From positions 62,865,205-62,929,204 of the forward strand of contig CM042012.1 of the NCBI GenBank assembly GCA_023525715.1: a stretch of DNA of 64,000 nt. The letters are read 5' to 3'. This stretch comes from Cichorium intybus (lineage: Eukaryota > Streptophyta > Magnoliopsida > Asterales > Asteraceae). Shown here piece by piece: positions 1-9,485 of the stretch. Position 1 is the stretch's first letter, and each line of letters begins with the position of its first letter. The notes beneath the pieces were generated by a model. The model saw only the letters and a program-made list of their open reading frames with translations, searched no databases and had not been told where the DNA came from. The translations under genes and the position numbers were made by a program.

Positions 1-428
1 GCCCACCAATTCAAGAAAATCTTTGGTTTCCTTCCTTCCCTTTCAATCGATTTTGCTATTTGCTCTAAAACCCTTGGCTCGATCTATTTTACATTGTACG
101 GGGTATGTCACTAAAAGATGATAATTTGTTGATATTTGCTTCGCTTCCTACTTCTCTGTTTTCGAACGCATATGTCGCTACCCAAGAACCGAGAATCAGA
201 AATTTATAGTCATCTTCTCTGACAATTTCAGGTAAACCTAAATTTGTTCACTAGAATCGCAAATCAATCATATCTCTTCTCCATTACTTCGTTTTTCTTA
301 GTGAGCTCGGGTTTTCTTCAACTGATAACGAATAAAGGATTCAATCCAACTCTAATTTTGATTTTTGGGCTTCTTTCCTCATGAGAGCTTTTCCATTATA
401 ATCCGCTTCTTTGTATGTCTTACCGATT
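1..428. other. Unassigned flank of the first copia element
   Basis: AT-rich DNA with C/T-rich stretches such as a 5' leader or intron might have, but no open frame or motif I can assign. The DNA is the original target of the copia element that follows: its last five bases, CGATT, are repeated directly after that element's right LTR. Confidence 0.4.
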
Positions 429-801
429 TGTTAAGGTTGGTGAAGATTTGTCTTCCAATGTTAGGTGAGTCAAGTTAGGTGAGTCAAAAGAGTGAAATCC
501 TTTGCATGTTTTTTGAAAGTCACATTTGCATCACATTTATATGTATATTATATACATCTCAAACATGTATATATAGAGGCTTTGGTTGAGAAGCAAGATG
601 CACCACTTGAGCTCAAAACAAGAGTAATAAATTGTAATCTTGTGAGTATTAATAAGATTTCTCTAGTTGTGGTCCGTGGACGTAGGATTTGCACCGAATC
701 CGAACCACGTAAAAATCATTGTGTTCTTCTTGCTTTATTTTCGTGAGTTTGTGTGTGTGTGATAGTGTTTCTGCTGCGTGTATCCTGTTCGATTCCTAAC
801 A
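429..801 (+). repeat. 5' LTR of the GAG-only copia element
   Basis: Direct repeat of 2732-3104. A TATA-like TATATATAG at 568-576 is a plausible core promoter for the element's transcript. The C-terminal half contains a block (GTGGACGTAGG, then GAACCACGTAAA) also found in the LTRs of the second element at 28575-31071, so the two elements belong to related subfamilies. Confidence 0.95.
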
Positions 802-803
802 AC

Positions 804-815
804 TGGTATCAGAGC
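804..815 (+). promoter_or_regulatory. Primer-binding site (initiator-Met tRNA)
   Basis: TGGTATCAGAGC sits two bases after the 5' LTR. It is the standard minus-strand primer site of plant copia elements. Confidence 0.95.
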
Positions 816-997
816 TTTGGGTTTCGGAGGAGGTCTCGGTTTTAGAAATTAGAGTATGCTCTGTGGTTGCAGTTTTGTCTGATCTTCCACATCATAAACT
901 AATTTCTATTAATCGTATTAAAGGTATCTCGGTACTTTGAAGGGTACTGTTCTGTCACACAAAAGTACTATAAAATATTTGTCTCTTGTTTGTTGTA

Positions 998-2581
998 ATG
1001 GCTGAAGACAAGGTTGTAATCGAGAAGTTCAACGGTTCTGACTTTAGCTGGTGGAAAATGCAATTAGAAGCATTGCTATGTCAGAAAGATTTGGACGTGG
1101 TACTTGGAGACAAACCGGAGAAAATGGAAAAAGCTGCTGAAGATGCGTGGAACTCAAAGGACAAGAAAGCTAAGGCGGTTATTACATTGTCGTTGGAAAG
1201 GAGCGTCGCTTTCAACATCATGAAGGAAACCACGGCGTGTGGTATGATGGATGCTCTGACGAACATGTATGAGAAACTGTCGGCGGCTAACAAGGTGTTC
1301 TTGATGAGGGAATTGTTCACGACAAGGATGAATGAAGACAGCTCAGTTACGATTCACATTAACAATCTAAATTCAATTCTGTCCAGATTGTCATCTGTGG
1401 GAATTAAATTTGATAACGAGACTCAAGCTTCACTGCTACTAGCTTCACTACCTGATAGCTGGTCTGGAACAGTAACCGCTGTTACAAGTTCAGTGGGGAC
1501 CAGTGGTATGACTTTTGAAGGGGTTAGAGATTTGGTTCTTGGCGAGGATGTTAGACGCAAGAATCAAGGTGGATCTTCTTCTTCTGAGTTATTAAATATC
1601 GGAAGAGGTAAAGGGAATAGCAGGAATAGTGGGAGCAGTGGGAGTCGGGGAAAAAGTTCATCTAGAACTTGGAAGAATGTGAAGTGCTGGAACTGCCAGG
1701 AGGTGGGACATGTTAAGAGTCAATGTCCAAAGAAAGAATTGAACATTACTGGTGCTGAGGGTGTGTCTGAGGATGATGCACTGATACTAAGCATGGAAAG
1801 TTCTGTAGACTCTTGGGTCATGGATTCAGGGGTTTCGTTTCATGCCATGGACAACGGAGAAACGATGGTGAATCTAAAAGAAGGAGATTTTGGGAAGGCA
1901 CGGTTAGCAAATGACGAGATGCTTCAAGTAACGGGCATAGGAGATATTGATCTGGTTACTTCATTGGGAACTACATGGAACCTGAAGAATGTCAGGGTGA
2001 TTCCGGAGCTGAAGAAGAAATTGATTTCTGTTGGTCAGCTGGATAAACAAGGACTGGAAGTAAGGTTTGGTGGTGGTAAATGGAGGGTGGTCAATGGTAA
2101 TTCGGTGATTGCTCAAGGTATGAAGCGTGGGTCATTGTATATGGTTGAGGTACCTGCTGAGGGAAGTATGATCGTCCCGGTTAAGCATGGCAAAATCTGG
2201 TTTGCTAAATCTAGTGCTAAGAGAGTTCATTTTGCAAACATGAATTCTGAAGCCAAGGGGATGTTAGCTGAACGAGTCGGAAAGTCTAAACCATTCAGGG
2301 GATTTTGTGACAGTGGGAGCACGGGGTGTGTTTCGGGTACAGTTACAAAGAGCCGTTGGGTTTTGAAGACTAAGACTGGAAAATTCTCTCCTGTTGGAAG
2401 TTTGCAAAGTTTGGAGAGTGTTAGTGGTCCTCGGTGTATCTCTGGATCCGGTGGAGTGTCCAAGCCGGTTGAGACAGGGGATGAGTCGGTGGCGGTATTG
2501 ACCACGGCTGAGTCGGTAGCGGGATTGGCTACGACTGAGTTGGAGCTTGTGGGAGCTTCAACCGGCCCTTCTAGTACTTGA
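998..2581 (+). CDS. GAG-protease polyprotein, truncated before integrase
   Basis: The 527 aa protein starts at ATG 998 (MAEDKVVIEKFNGSDFSWWK), the usual start of copia gag with the N-terminal F-x-G-x-x-F/Y-x-x-W motif. A CCHC zinc knuckle (C-W-N-C...H....C) lies at about residues 230-243. A retropepsin-like D-S-G is at 276-278, in the context DSGVS where copia proteases usually have an alanine. A pre-integrase motif (GSLYMVE) lies near residue 380. The remaining ~145 residues, rich in Ser, Gly, Thr, Val and Glu, match no pol domain I know, but the end (..VETGD...ASTG) is recognisably shared with the second element. No stop or frameshift interrupts the frame. Likely role: capsid formation and RNA packaging; whether the protease works is uncertain. 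Confidence 0.9.
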   Translation: MAEDKVVIEKFNGSDFSWWKMQLEALLCQKDLDVVLGDKPEKMEKAAEDAWNSKDKKAKAVITLSLERSVAFNIMKETTACGMMDALTNMYEKLSAANKVFLMRELFTTRMNEDSSVTIHINNLNSILSRLSSVGIKFDNETQASLLLASLPDSWSGTVTAVTSSVGTSGMTFEGVRDLVLGEDVRRKNQGGSSSSELLNIGRGKGNSRNSGSSGSRGKSSSRTWKNVKCWNCQEVGHVKSQCPKKELNITGAEGVSEDDALILSMESSVDSWVMDSGVSFHAMDNGETMVNLKEGDFGKARLANDEMLQVTGIGDIDLVTSLGTTWNLKNVRVIPELKKKLISVGQLDKQGLEVRFGGGKWRVVNGNSVIAQGMKRGSLYMVEVPAEGSMIVPVKHGKIWFAKSSAKRVHFANMNSEAKGMLAERVGKSKPFRGFCDSGSTGCVSGTVTKSRWVLKTKTGKFSPVGSLQSLESVSGPRCISGSGGVSKPVETGDESVAVLTTAESVAGLATTELELVGASTGPSST

Positions 2582-2720
2582 TAATGAGGGGTGGCTGCAA
2601 TTAGAGAAATTGGACTAAGTTTAGCTTGTTCTCGGGAGCTGGAGGCTTGGAAGACTTGGTTGTTTTAAGACTATTGGAGTTGGATGACAGTAGAGAAAGA
2701 CTACGTTGTTCAAAATCTTC

Positions 2721-2731
2721 AAGTGGGAGAT
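2721..2731 (+). promoter_or_regulatory. Polypurine tract
   Basis: AAGTGGGAGAT lies immediately before the 3' LTR and is the expected plus-strand primer. The same tract is found in the minus-strand element at 28575-31071. Confidence 0.85.
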
Positions 2732-3104
2732 TGTTAAGGTTAGTGAAGATTTGTCTTCCAATGTTAGGTGAGTCAAGTTAGGTGAGTCAAAAGAGTGAAA
2801 TCCTTTGCATGTTTTTTGAAAGTCACATTTGCATCACATTTATATGTATATTATATACATCTCAAACATGTATATATAGAGGCTTTGGTTGAGAAGCAAG
2901 ATGCACCACTTGAGCTCAAAACAAGAGTAATAAATTGTAATCTTGTGAGTATTAATAAGATTTCTCTAGTTGTGGTCCGTGGACGTAGGATTTGCACCGA
3001 ATCCGAACCACGTAAAAATCATTGTGTTCTTCTTGCTTTATTTTCGTGTGTTTGTGTGTGTGTGATAGTGTTTCCGCTGCGTGTATCCTGTTCGATTCCT
3101 AACA
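2732..3104 (+). repeat. 3' LTR of the GAG-only copia element
   Basis: Differs from the 5' LTR at three positions by eye (near LTR positions 10, 323 and 345), that is about 0.8% divergence. Confidence 0.95.
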
Positions 3105-4416
3105 CGATTTTGTTTGAGCGTATATTAAAATTGCTATTCATTGACAAAAATCAAGTTAAATAAGCGGATGGATTGTGTAATTTTGTATTTAGTTTGTGAA
3201 GGGTGTACGGTGTACCGATCCACGTTTGGTGAATAAATTCATCTGCTATTGCAAGTCTGTCGACGGAAAGCTTTTAAAAGATATACACATTAAAGGTACT
3301 GAATTGGGTTTTATTTTGATTATTTTCATGTTTTGTTGTTTTGCAGGGGTTTTTTGCTTGTGGATTTGATTGACATTCAGTCGAAGTTGTGTTGATTTTT
3401 ACGAAGAGCTATAACTTTCTTATGTTTAGGCGATTTGTTCCCGTGGAGTTTTGCAGAGCTACATAAACCGCCATTTGAATTGATTTCCTTTAAATGGGGT
3501 GTTGCAACGTATTCGTCATATACATAATTGATTTTAAATGAGTGATATTCTTGATCTATGTTTTTATCAGAGTGCGTATACATGGATTGGTTCAAAAAGA
3601 AATTTTACAATATTCACCCCTAATCTTTCTTTCTTTAATTAAAAATCACCTTTTACTTATTGTTTGAATTATTTCTATCCCTCATTTATTATATAAAGTG
3701 TCATGAAGGGTATTCAGGAGGAAAAGAGAACCACCACTACTATAGTTTTGGTTCCGGTTCCGGTGTTGGTGCCAACCGTTTTCTCGGGGTCACTTAAGTC
3801 TCGAAGAAACTAAAAGTTCTGTAGGGTCAAATCTTTTTCCCTTTGCTTCCTTTTATTGTTCAGATGCTATATGCTTTTCAATTGGTATTTATTTAGGAAA
3901 ACTTCTTAATACTATCATGAGTTGAATATGGATGTTACCGCTTTATACTTGTGCAAAAAACTATGATACAAAAAAATGCATTGCAATTAAAAAACTAAAA
4001 GGGCATTTGATAACATGATTGATGTTAATGGGACTTAACAATAAATCAAAGACTACACTTGTTCCTGCCATCATAAGCTTTCTTATTCTTTCATTTTTGA
4101 TAGGTCTTTTGTACATCATTATTAAACCTAAAGTTATCATATATCTAAAGCAACTTCTGCTCCTATAACAAAATTAGAAATGGAATTTCAGGTTAGTTAA
4201 TGTCTTATATTAATTAGCACACAATTCAATAAATTCGTGAAATGGAATTTCATTTTCGTGATTGTAGTAAGTTGTTTGATTTTTCTATTTTGAGTTTTAA
4301 CTTTGCTAGAGATGATCATAGTCCAGTTTTGTGTCCTACTACAATGTAATGTCACCAGTGGCAGCTAGGTACCAGACAAGGGAAATTGGATAATCGAGCT
4401 ACTGTACTTAGAGACT
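3105..4416. other. Non-coding stretch, nothing recognised
   Basis: AT-rich DNA after the target duplication with no long frame and no motif that I can assign. It may be intron or old intergenic DNA continuing the 1-428 flank. Confidence 0.4.
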
Positions 4417-4741
4417 CTAAAAAGCCGGTTAAAAACCGGTTTAAAAACCGGTTTCGGTTATTTAAAAACCGGTTTTTTAAAAACCGGTTTTTTTAAAAAC
4501 CGGTTTCGGTTATAACCGGTCCGGTTTTGACCGGTTTTTTTTAAACGAGATTGAGTTTCAAACCGGTTTTTTTCGATTTTTAAACCGGTTCGGTTCGGTT
4601 AACCGGAAGAAAAACCGGTTTTTTTCGGTTTTTAAACCGGTTCGGTTTCAGATAAAAAACCGGTTCGGTTAAAAAACCGGTTCGGTTATTAAAAAAACCG
4701 GTTCGGTTATTATTTTCGGTTATTTAAAAAACCGGTTTTTT
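4417..4741. repeat. AAACCGGTTT-type simple array
   Basis: About 320 bp of alternating A-runs, CCGG cores and T-runs (AAACCGGTTT, CGGTTCGGTTA). The core is self-complementary, so either strand can fold on itself. The right edge reads TTTGTGCACCTCT, whose reverse complement looks like the start of a hAT-like terminal repeat. The left edge has only a weak counterpart (AGAGACTCTAAAAAG). No target duplication was found. A related CCGAAACCGA-rich filling occurs inside the bounded hAT element at 53517-54280. Confidence 0.7.
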
Positions 4742-4921
4742 TGTGCACCTCTCCATGCTGGTGCAAATGGGCTGGTGCAAACGGGCTACTGGAAAAGTTA
4801 GTTGAAAAAAAAAAAGGTATGAGGCTTTTTCTTTTTTACGTAACAAGCTTAATGGGTTAAGCACTTAAGCAGGTTACATGGCTGTTTCTTTTGACCAAAG
4901 TACCCTTTCTTCAGAAATATT

Positions 4922-5088
4922 AGTCAGTGTCATCTTAATTGTACATAATAGATCCCTAAACTCAATATTTCTGAATGAAAAACTACATTACTACCGGTTT
5001 AACAAGTATTAACCGGTTACAATTTTGGTTTTTCTATAGAAATATTCAGTTTAAGGATCTGTTGTGTCCAATTAATATGACAGTGACC
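4922..5088. repeat. Fold-back repeat (MITE-like hairpin, ~167 bp)
   Basis: The two halves are imperfect reverse complements over roughly 70-80 bp each. The left arm contains GTGTCAT, TTAATTG, AGATCC and AATATTTCT, and the right arm carries their complements in reverse order. The turn lies around ACCGGTTTAACA / AGTATTAACCGGT near 4993-5017. I could not define a target duplication, so the superfamily is open. Confidence 0.75.
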
Positions 5089-5372
5089 AATCGTCTACAT
5101 GAGGCATAGTTGCCTACCTATTAAATCATAAACCCTTTTATTAAAAAAATGTTGTGTTATTATGCTTTACATGACGTGGTACTCTTTTTTATGCTTTTGG
5201 CTCCTACGACGTATGTGTTCATTGGTTTAGCAATTCCAGTTATATCTTTTGCGAATTAATTAGAATATTGGTTGGGACTCTTTCAAGTTCAATTTATTTT
5301 TCATATTGTCGCTTGGAATATAAAATATAGGCTAAAAATTAAAATTTCACTTTTGTTTTAATTATTTGATAG

Positions 5373-5550
5373 AGAAGGAAGTCTAATAGCAGTTCAACAT
5401 TTAGGCACGACAGTCCTATGTGGCATCATTTACTCTATAGTTGGAGGGAAGACACTTCGTATACTTGGTGATGTAGAGCCAACTGTGTTAACAGATAGTT
5501 TATGTTCAAGTTTTCTAACGAACAAAAAGACCTCGGGAGGTCTCTTTGGT
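5373..5550 (+). pseudogene. Isolated exon resembling boron/bicarbonate (SLC4-like) transporter
   Basis: Starting at a possible splice acceptor (TTTGATAG, then AGAAGG) the frame reads EGSLIAVQHLGTTVLCGIIY, then SIVGGKTLRILGDVEPTVL. This closely follows the conserved early membrane segment of plant BOR transporters (the E-G-x-L-x-x-V-x-x-L-x-x-T-x-x-C-G-I-I-x-S-x-x-G-G and L-x-I-L-G-x-x-E-P-T-V pattern). The frame runs to a stop at 5551-5553. The sequence after TVL diverges and no further transporter exons were found nearby, so this is probably a relic or captured exon rather than part of a working gene. The family call is from memory of the motif; a search was not possible. Confidence 0.55.
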
Positions 5551-5953
5551 TAACAAATAGCAAGTTCACATAATCAGACCCGATGCTATAGATTTAACTA
5601 CATGAACATCAAAATAAACCAGATAAAAGCCTCAATTTCGCATATTTCATTGTATCTTAACTTATATTAAAAATCAAACAATATTAAGTTCCAACTAACA
5701 AACTGTAGAAACCAGAACATGAATGAATGGGCTTGATTTAAGAGCTACGCATCAATTTTCACTAGATCAAACACAATAACTAATAGATGTGACTTGTGAG
5801 TATCCTGAAGATATATAGGATAATATAGGGAAAATTATTAGACTTGGTAAAAACTTGGTTTTCTCTGGTAACCCAGTTTTGTGTCCAGGAATAATAAAGA
5901 AAGCATAACACGCTTCCATCATTTAAATTATTTTAGCCACTTCAACAGTTGTA

Positions 5954-6100
<147 letters not shown>

Positions 6101-6257
6101 CACTAATGACTTTATAACTTTTCACCTCTATATTTTTTGATAACATGTTAACAGTACTTATTTTTTTCTCAGAGAGCAAGTGCTTAGTTTATTTCGTTTC
6201 AATTTAATTCTATTTCTTTGTTGTTAGGTATTTGAATGGAAGTGCATGACCACTAGG

Positions 6258-9200
6258 TTTTTTTTTGGAAACGGCGAATATTATTAAAGGGCCGCCGCAG
6301 CTAGCAAGGCGCAAGCCGGGAAAGCCAAAAAAGAAAAGAAACAGTAACAGTTACAAAATAGAAAGAGGAGAAAGCAACCAATCCTCCCATAACAACGACA
6401 AAATTCCACCTCTATGATTAATCCAAACAAAAACCAAAGCTTTGATCGAATCAACCACCCTCTCCGGATTGCACATCTTGGAATTGAAAAGCCTGTCATT
6501 TCTGGCATGCCAAATACACCAATGAGTACCATAAAAGATAGAGGTGATGATCTTTTTTCTTTTCTTTACATTACTACCCCATTTGGCAGCAAAATTAACC
6601 GTTTCCACCACTCTATTGAACTCCTTAAGCTGAAAATTACACCAAACAAGAATGGAACGCCACACACTTTTCGCAAACGGACAGCAAACAAGTAAATGAT
6701 CAGTAGATTCCTCCCCATGAATGCAAGCACTACAGCACAAGGAAATGGCGGGAACACCACGAAAAGATAATGCCAGCGCCGAAGGGATACGATCCAGCCG
6801 AGCTCTCCAAACAAAACAAAGAACCTTTAAGGGAACCCAATTGACCCAAGGAAAAAAACCATCGCAAATTAAGTGAGAGGAACGATCAATTCTATGTCTC
6901 AAAAGAGCCACACAAAATTTGTCTTCCGCCATGAAATCCGAACTCCAATCGAAACCATCCTCATCCAGTCTAATCACCTCACCCTCACTAATATTTAATC
7001 TTTCGAGCCGGTTTTTACTTTTCACAATGTTACACCAAACCCCAGACGTACCTTTAGACATCCATCTAAAGGAACTAGGAATGCCCGTGTTGTGGAGGCC
7101 GCCAATAATCAAAGTCCACAAAGCCCCCTGATGTAATTTGAAATTAACACGCCATTTTGCTAAAAGACTCAAATTAAAAGCCTTAATAGAGCCCAACCCT
7201 AGCCCACCACAAGCCTTAGGTGCCAAAATCTTGTCCCAAGAAACCCAGTTAATTTTTTTCCCCTCATCGGCTCCTCCCCACAAAAATTTCCTTCTGATTT
7301 TCTCCAAGTCGCTAAGGACACCTATCGGGGCTGCAAAGATCGACAGGAAAAAGGTAGGAAGGCTACCTAAAACCGACTTAGCGAGGGTAAGACGACCCCC
7401 GAAGCTCAGGATTTTTGACTTCCACCCGGATAATTTAGCTTTAAGTTTATCAATAACCGGTTTCCAAGACTTTTTGAGGTTCATGTTATCACCCACCGGA
7501 ACGCCAAGATAAGTGAAAGGAAGAGAAGCCGGAGCACAACCTAGCGGGACCGCCCATCTCTCAACATCAATCAACTCCACGCCCAAACCAAAAACTTTTG
7601 ATTTATTAAAGTTCACTTTTAACCCGGAAGAAGCATAAAAGCATTTGAGGATTCTCGCAAGATTATTAATGTTACTTTTAGACCATTCACCTATAAAAAT
7701 GGCGTCATCGGCATAAAAGAGATGCGAAAGAATAACGTTGGAATTAGGAATACTAACACCGTGGAACACCCCTTTAGCAACCGCTTCCTTCATAGCGATG
7801 TTGAGACCTTCCATCACTAAAATGAAGAGAAAAGGAGAGAGAGGGTCACCTTGTCTCACACCTTTTTCCAAAGAGAATTCCAAAGTTGGACTCCCATTGA
7901 CCAAGACCGAGGTTCTAGCCGATTCAAGGCATCCCCTAATCCAACCTCGCCATTTATGACCAAAGTTCATTTGGGTCATCATGGAATCAAGAAAACTCCA
8001 ATTAACCGAGTCAAAAGCCTTATTGAAGTCGGCTTTGAACAAAAGCACCTTTTTACCCTTCACCCGACTCCAAGAGCAAAGCTCATTCACAATGAGAGGC
8101 CCTTCAAGAATGTTTCTATCGCCCACAAAAGCCGTTTGGACGTCATCAATGACTTCACCAATAACCGCTTTGAGTCTAGAAGCAAGAACCTTAGCTATGA
8201 TTTTGTAAAGAGAACCAATGAGGCTAATCGGTCTATAATCCCCAAGAGAAAGAGGGTCTTTAACTTTCGCAGCGAGAGTAATGAATGAAGAGTTACATCC
8301 CCGAGAAAGCTTGCTAGTGTTCCCAAAGTGAAGAACACAAGCAAAAATGTCATCTTTTAAAAGGTCCCAGAAATTTTTGAAGAACTTAAAAGAGAAGCCA
8401 TCGGGACCCGGTGCTTTGTCCCCACCACAAGCCCAAACCGCAGCTTTCACCTCCTCCATAGAAAAACTAGATTCCAAAAAATCTCTATTAACCGAAGAAA
8501 GTTTTTTGAACAGGGGGCTTTTAAAGTCCGGTCTTATGTTCCATTTTTCCTTGAATTTAGCCTCAAAAAATCTCACCACCTCCATTTTCATCTCCTGCGG
8601 ATTACAAGACCAAACCCCGTCAATCAAAAGCCCATGAATTCTATTTTTGCGGTTCCTATTCGCCACATAACCATGAAAAAAACTAGAATTCTCATCGCCA
8701 TCCACCGTCCAACGAATCCTCGCTTTTTGTTTCGCGTCAAGAGCCGCAAAACGCTCCAAATCAACCATATTTTTTAAGATCTCAGCCCTCTTAGAAATAA
8801 CAGAAATTCCAGCCCCACCCGATTCAATTAAAGTGTCGATATCCGCCAAATTGCACCTAAGCTTGCCCAGCTTTCCAGAATTCACGTTGTTATCCATGAT
8901 CCTCCAAAGACGGATGCGAGATTTCAAATGCTTCAATTTGTTAAGAAATTTTGAATCCGAAGCCCCATAACCGACGAAATCGGCGCAACTACTCACAATA
9001 AGATCCACAAAACCATCTTTCAGAAGCCAAGAGTTAAACATTCTGAAAGGGGAAGGCCCAAAATCCGCACAACAGAGGCTAAGAATAATAGGGGAATGAT
9101 CTGAAAGCTCACGAGGAAGGGCTACACAAGAAGCGTCAGGGAAAGCTCTCGCAAAGTTTTTACAAACAAGGATCCTATCCAATTTTCTCAACTTCGCACC

Positions 9201-9485
9201 ATCATGCTGATAGCACGTAAAACGAAAACCGCCCATCTTTAAATCCGAGAGCTCAGCTTCATTAATGAAGTCGTTAAAGGCTCGAGCACTAGAGGGGCAA
9301 AAGAGAGAATTCATTCTTTCATCCGCTCTACGAACGACATTAAAATCGCCCGCCACAATACACAAAGCTACCCTGTTACTAATTAAATCCCGAAGTTCAC
9401 CCCAAAGCTTGCGCTTATCAGAAAGAAGCTTTGGGCCATAGACATTGATAACAACAACAGGAATGTCAATACCCTTACAGCTTTG
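6258..9485 (-). mobile_element. L1-type LINE, 5'-truncated
   Basis: On the minus strand the element ends in a short A-tract (T-run at 6258-6266 on the plus strand) after a ~80 bp 3' UTR. It opens in the middle of the endonuclease domain near 9485, so the gag-like ORF1 and the first part of ORF2 are missing, as is normal after incomplete reverse transcription. I could not identify a target-site duplication. The exact 5' junction is uncertain by a few tens of bases. Confidence 0.9.
6351..9479 (-). CDS. LINE ORF2 (partial): endonuclease C-terminus, reverse transcriptase, zinc-binding domain
   Basis: The open frame of over 1,040 codons has no internal stop. Numbering from position 9365: the C-terminal half of an exonuclease/endonuclease/phosphatase domain with G-D-F-N at about 6-9 and S-D-H-S-P-I at 88-93; a non-LTR reverse transcriptase from about 330 to 640 with DYRPIS near 376, KADFNKAFDSVNW near 443, GVRQGDPLSPFLF near 500 and the catalytic FYADD at 550-554; and a C-terminal zf-RVT domain (about 830-930) with the C..C..H....C cluster. 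Upstream of 9365 the frame stays open for ~38 more codons (IDIPVVVINVYGPK). Lacking the N-terminal endonuclease residues, it cannot act as a complete ORF2, but the RT is unbroken. Confidence 0.9.
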   Translation of the reverse strand, partial: CKGIDIPVVVINVYGPKLLSDKRKLWGELRDLISNRVALCIVAGDFNVVRRADERMNSLFCPSSARAFNDFINEAELSDLKMGGFRFTCYQHDGAKLRKLDRILVCKNFARAFPDASCVALPRELSDHSPIILSLCCADFGPSPFRMFNSWLLKDGFVDLIVSSCADFVGYGASDSKFLNKLKHLKSRIRLWRIMDNNVNSGKLGKLRCNLADIDTLIESGGAGISVISKRAEILKNMVDLERFAALDAKQKARIRWTVDGDENSSFFHGYVANRNRKNRIHGLLIDGVWSCNPQEMKMEVVRFFEAKFKEKWNIRPDFKSPLFKKLSSVNRDFLESSFSMEEVKAAVWACGGDKAPGPDGFSFKFFKNFWDLLKDDIFACVLHFGNTSKLSRGCNSSFITLAAKVKDPLSLGDYRPISLIGSLYKIIAKVLASRLKAVIGEVIDDVQTAFVGDRNILEGPLIVNELCSWSRVKGKKVLLFKADFNKAFDSVNWSFLDSMMTQMNFGHKWRGWIRGCLESARTSVLVNGSPTLEFSLEKGVRQGDPLSPFLFILVMEGLNIAMKEAVAKGVFHGVSIPNSNVILSHLFYADDAIFIGEWSKSNINNLARILKCFYASSGLKVNFNKSKVFGLGVELIDVERWAVPLGCAPASLPFTYLGVPVGDNMNLKKSWKPVIDKLKAKLSGWKSKILSFGGRLTLAKSVLGSLPTFFLSIFAAPIGVLSDLEKIRRKFLWGGADEGKKINWVSWDKILAPKACGGLGLGSIKAFNLSLLAKWRVNFKLHQGALWTLIIGGLHNTGIPSSFRWMSKGTSGVWCNIVKSKNRLERLNISEGEVIRLDEDGFDWSSDFMAEDKFCVALLRHRIDRSSHLICDGFFPWVNWVPLKVLCFVWRARLDRIPSALALSFRGVPAISLCCSACIHGEESTDHLLVCCPFAKSVWRSILVWCNFQLKEFNRVVETVNFAAKWGSNVKKRKKIITSIFYGTHWCIWHARNDRLFNSKMCNPERVVDSIKALVFVWINHRGGILSLLWEDWLLSPLSIL

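Larger units (their letters stand above)
429..3104 (+). mobile_element. Complete non-autonomous Ty1/copia element (GAG-only, TR-GAG type)
   Basis: The element is 2,676 bp with two 373 bp LTRs (429-801 and 2732-3104), both starting TGTTA and ending TAACA, and a perfect 5 bp target duplication CGATT (424-428 and 3105-3109). It has a primer-binding site complementary to initiator-Met tRNA, a purine tract before the right LTR and one 527-codon frame. The coding part stops after gag, protease-like and pre-integrase homology, so integrase, reverse transcriptase and RNase H are absent. It must be copied by enzymes from a relative. The LTRs differ at only three positions by eye, so insertion is recent. 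A degenerate relative lies at 28575-31071. Confidence 0.95.

Noticed and set aside
492..746. 84-codon frame and its twin at 2795-3163
   Set aside because: Both lie entirely inside the LTRs of the copia element and are identical because the LTRs are; there is no sign of coding.
804..815. tRNA gene fragment
   Set aside because: TGGTATCAGAGC is the copia primer-binding site; no cloverleaf surrounds it. The same holds for 30777-30787, 42382-42392 and 47266-47278.
6414..8637. Several plus-strand frames of 70-145 codons
   Set aside because: Antisense shadows of the LINE ORF2, which has all the conserved motifs on the minus strand.
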